Part shown: piece after piece, positions 5,488-7,530 of the stretch
Layout: every line of letters starts with the position of its first letter
Numbering within the stretch: the stretch's first letter is position 1
NCBI RefSeq assembly: GCF_009711475.1
Contig: NZ_SMMD01000764.1
Coordinates: 1 to 7,530 of the forward strand
DNA: 7,530 bases
Direction of reading: 5' to 3'
Origin: Fulvivirga aurantia
GTDB lineage: Bacteria; Bacteroidota; Bacteroidia; Cytophagales; Cyclobacteriaceae
Program-made: the position numbers and the translations under genes
Notes under the pieces: generated by a model
Seen by the model: the letters and a program-made list of their open reading frames with translations, nothing else
Database searches by the model: none
Told to the model about the DNA's origin: nothing

Positions 5488-7530
5488 TTGGCCAATGTAT
5501 ATCGTAGCCCTAAAAAGCCTCTGATTCCCTGGTTTGAAGTGTATACATATGACGGGTCAAATGTGAGATTAGGATTGTCAGGGTCGAGATTTCTGTCAAA
5601 AGGATCGTGGGCTCTGAATATACTATTATCTGCCGGAGTAAAATTTAAGAGATTTTTAACACCACCATATATTTCCCATGGGCTGCCTGATTTAGTCCAC
5701 GAAAGTTTAATGTTTTGTATGCTCCACCAAGGAGACTCGTCCGGGCGTGGGTCATTCTCCCCTAAAACAGGCAACTTCATCGGGCTATAGAAATTACCCG
5801 TATAGTCTATACCAAGATTAAGACTACTGATGGTGTAAGAAGCGCCCCATGTGCCAGACCATCTCTCGGTAAGCAAAGGCCTTGATCGTACGGTTTGGTT
5901 ATCAATTTCTTCTTCAGTGTAAACATCCATAAACGTAGTGCCCGCAAGTAATTTAAGGCCATTTAGTAGCTCTACATCAAAGTTGATTGACACACCTTGT
6001 GTGATGGCATGGCCATTTAGATTGTCATATATAATTTTGTTGGGGTCAGTCTCATAGTCTGGTAATATTTGATTTTCGAAATAAGTATACCAGGCTGAAG
6101 CATCTACACCTAGAAATGTGCCATTGTTAAAATATATCTTCTTTATGTAGTTGAGGTTTACATTATAGCTTTGCTCAGGGTTTAGTTCCTCAGTAATTTC
6201 AACTTCTCGAGCTCCAGTGAGCGCTGCATGTTCTTCGGTAAATAAATTGACAACCCGGAAACCAGTACCCGCATTGATTCTAAAAATGTTGTTATCATTA
6301 AAAGCCAGCTTATAAGCCAATCGAGGTGTCCAAATGCCACCATGCTCAGAATGTTGGTCGTATCTAAGCCCGAGCAGTAAGCTTTGTTTTTGATTTATTT
6401 TAATGTTGTCTTGAGCAAATATGCCGGGAAGCCATGTCTTGTCTGGCTTATTGGCTTCCAGGTTATCCGGTGCTGAAGTAGCTGCGGTATTATCATCATA
6501 GAAAGTATACCTGATGGCCGAGCCAAACAGCAGATCGTGATTGCCTAAAGTTTTATCCCACGTCAGTTGTGAAAAGGCAATTTTTTGGTTGGCAAAATAT
6601 GGCATGTCTCCATAGTAAGAATTCTGATCATGGTTGTTGTATGAGAAAGCTAAAAGCATTTTTTCCTCAACGGGTAGCTGATAATTACCAATTACCTCCC
6701 AGCGCTCAGTATATATGCTCTCTCCATAGACCTGATCACCACCTCTATTTTCTGACGACCACTGCATCTGACCTCCCCAGCGATCTTCGTACATATACCT
6801 TCCTGCCAATGATAGCAAGCGATTATTTTTTCTATTGAAGTTCCACTTTTGAAATATTGATAGTCTGTCTTGCAAGGTGAGGTCAGTAAAACCATCACCA
6901 TTGTTGTCTATAGGATTGCTATAGTTAAAGTAATTTATACCTGTGAGTACAGAAGCTTTTGAGCCGGCATTAAACTTATAAGAAAGATCAGTATTGTATT
7001 CCTGCCACGAAGAGGCCGTTACATCCGCTGAAAATACAGGGGCATTATCGGCATTTTTTGTGATTACATTGATGAGACCTCCAACAGCTTCAGAACCATA
7101 TAAAGAAGAAGCCGGGCCTTTTACTACTTCTACTCGCTGAATGATAGCATTTGGTATTCCAAATAAACCATAAACCGAACTCAAACCACTTACGATGGGC
7201 ATGCCATCTATCAATACCATCGTGTATGGTCCTTCTAAACCATTGATGTGAATATCCCCTGTGTTACAAACATTACAATTCATTTGCGGCCTTACGCCAT
7301 TTACATTTTGCATGGCCTCAAAAACTGACGGTGTTGGGTTCATCTTAAAAAAGGTAGGGTTGTAAACTTCCACTGGTACGGGGGTTTCCAGTCGGTTTAC
7401 TTCTTTTAAGGTCCCGGTTACTACAACTTCATTCATTTGCATGTCACCGACTTCCAAATTTATATCCAGAGTTTTATTTTGGTTGGCCTCCAAAACTACT
7501 TTTTGTGAAAAGGTTTTGTAACCCACAGCA
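5484..7530 (-). CDS. TonB-dependent outer-membrane receptor, N-terminus outside the window
   Basis: At least 682 codons of a TonB-dependent receptor, a 22-strand outer-membrane barrel driven by TonB-ExbBD. The frame is open to the right edge (AVGYKTFSQKV...). GTG at 7526 is an internal valine, so the signal peptide and most of an N-terminal carboxypeptidase-regulatory-like domain lie outside. Counting from that valine: end of that domain 1-30; NEVVVTGT TonB-box-like segment 32-39; plug about 45-157, with INGLEGPYTMVLIDGMPIVS, RVEVVKGPASSLYGSEAVGG and LINVITK. The barrel follows, including ITEELNPEQSYNVNLNYIKK and YGGVKNLLNFTP, and ends GFLGLRYTLAK. The plug contains QMNCNVCNTGD (Cys84 and Cys87), an unusual CxxC at the face where substrate is gated. 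The substrate is unknown; siderophore, cobalamin or copper-type ligands are possible. The downstream thioredoxin gene is coupled by ATGA. Confidence 0.93.
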   Translation of the reverse strand, partial: AVGYKTFSQKVVLEANQNKTLDINLEVGDMQMNEVVVTGTLKEVNRLETPVPVEVYNPTFFKMNPTPSVFEAMQNVNGVRPQMNCNVCNTGDIHINGLEGPYTMVLIDGMPIVSGLSSVYGLFGIPNAIIQRVEVVKGPASSLYGSEAVGGLINVITKNADNAPVFSADVTASSWQEYNTDLSYKFNAGSKASVLTGINYFNYSNPIDNNGDGFTDLTLQDRLSIFQKWNFNRKNNRLLSLAGRYMYEDRWGGQMQWSSENRGGDQVYGESIYTERWEVIGNYQLPVEEKMLLAFSYNNHDQNSYYGDMPYFANQKIAFSQLTWDKTLGNHDLLFGSAIRYTFYDDNTAATSAPDNLEANKPDKTWLPGIFAQDNIKINQKQSLLLGLRYDQHSEHGGIWTPRLAYKLAFNDNNIFRINAGTGFRVVNLFTEEHAALTGAREVEITEELNPEQSYNVNLNYIKKIYFNNGTFLGVDASAWYTYFENQILPDYETDPNKIIYDNLNGHAITQGVSINFDVELLNGLKLLAGTTFMDVYTEEEIDNQTVRSRPLLTERWSGTWGASYTISSLNLGIDYTGNFYSPMKLPVLGENDPRPDESPWWSIQNIKLSWTKSGSPWEIYGGVKNLLNFTPADNSIFRAHDPFDRNLDPDNPNLTFDPSYVYTSNQGIRGFLGLRYTLAK

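Noticed and set aside
6569..6838. Open frame of 89 codons opposite the TonB receptor barrel
   Set aside because: The receptor frame is strongly supported across this stretch, and the opposite frame shows no recognisable protein features.
7524..7526. GTG as the receptor's start codon
   Set aside because: The reading frame stays open upstream to the window edge. The residues around it are the tail of a carboxypeptidase-regulatory-like domain, and a start here would leave no signal peptide.

Overview
The window looks like ordinary chromosomal DNA from a member of the Bacteroidota, most likely a marine or soil Cytophagales-type bacterium. This is inferred from gene content and style only. Base composition is AT-rich and start codons mostly lack Shine-Dalgarno sequences. 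There are two short lipoproteins, carboxypeptidase-regulatory-like domains, and a TonB-dependent receptor of Bacteroidota type. The two candidate promoters resemble the phylum's TTG / TAnnTTTG pattern rather than the enterobacterial one. I see no mobile element, tRNA, rRNA, CRISPR array or phage gene.

Layout. Two minus-strand lipoprotein genes occupy 1-1638: a small acidic one and a coiled-coil one. They are separated by 222 bp containing two inverted repeats, one a convincing terminator. A 272-bp divergent region follows. Next is a plus-strand pair, an M42 aminopeptidase and a secreted carboxypeptidase-regulatory-like protein, overlapping by 20 nt. It converges stop-to-stop on a minus-strand pair: crcB (fluoride channel) preceded by a two-TM, PH-like membrane protein, overlapping by 8 nt. 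Divergent from that pair, across 150 bp, is a plus-strand DUF6232-like two-TM protein. Its stop overlaps the stop of a minus-strand thioredoxin-like secreted protein. The thioredoxin gene starts inside the stop codon (ATGA overlap) of a large TonB-dependent receptor, whose N-terminus runs off the right edge.

Functional reading. The clearest functional unit is the receptor-thioredoxin pair. The receptor plug carries a Cys-x-x-Cys motif, and the coupled partner is a secreted CxxC thioredoxin-fold protein, which suggests a joint metal- or redox-related envelope role. The crcB unit provides fluoride resistance. The M42 enzyme is a cytosolic peptide-trimming aminopeptidase. The remaining genes are envelope proteins of unknown function. 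The strongest candidates for something undescribed are the CxxC-plug receptor with its thioredoxin and the back-to-back pair of small PH-like membrane proteins. Neither shows the clear architecture of a new defence or mobile system.
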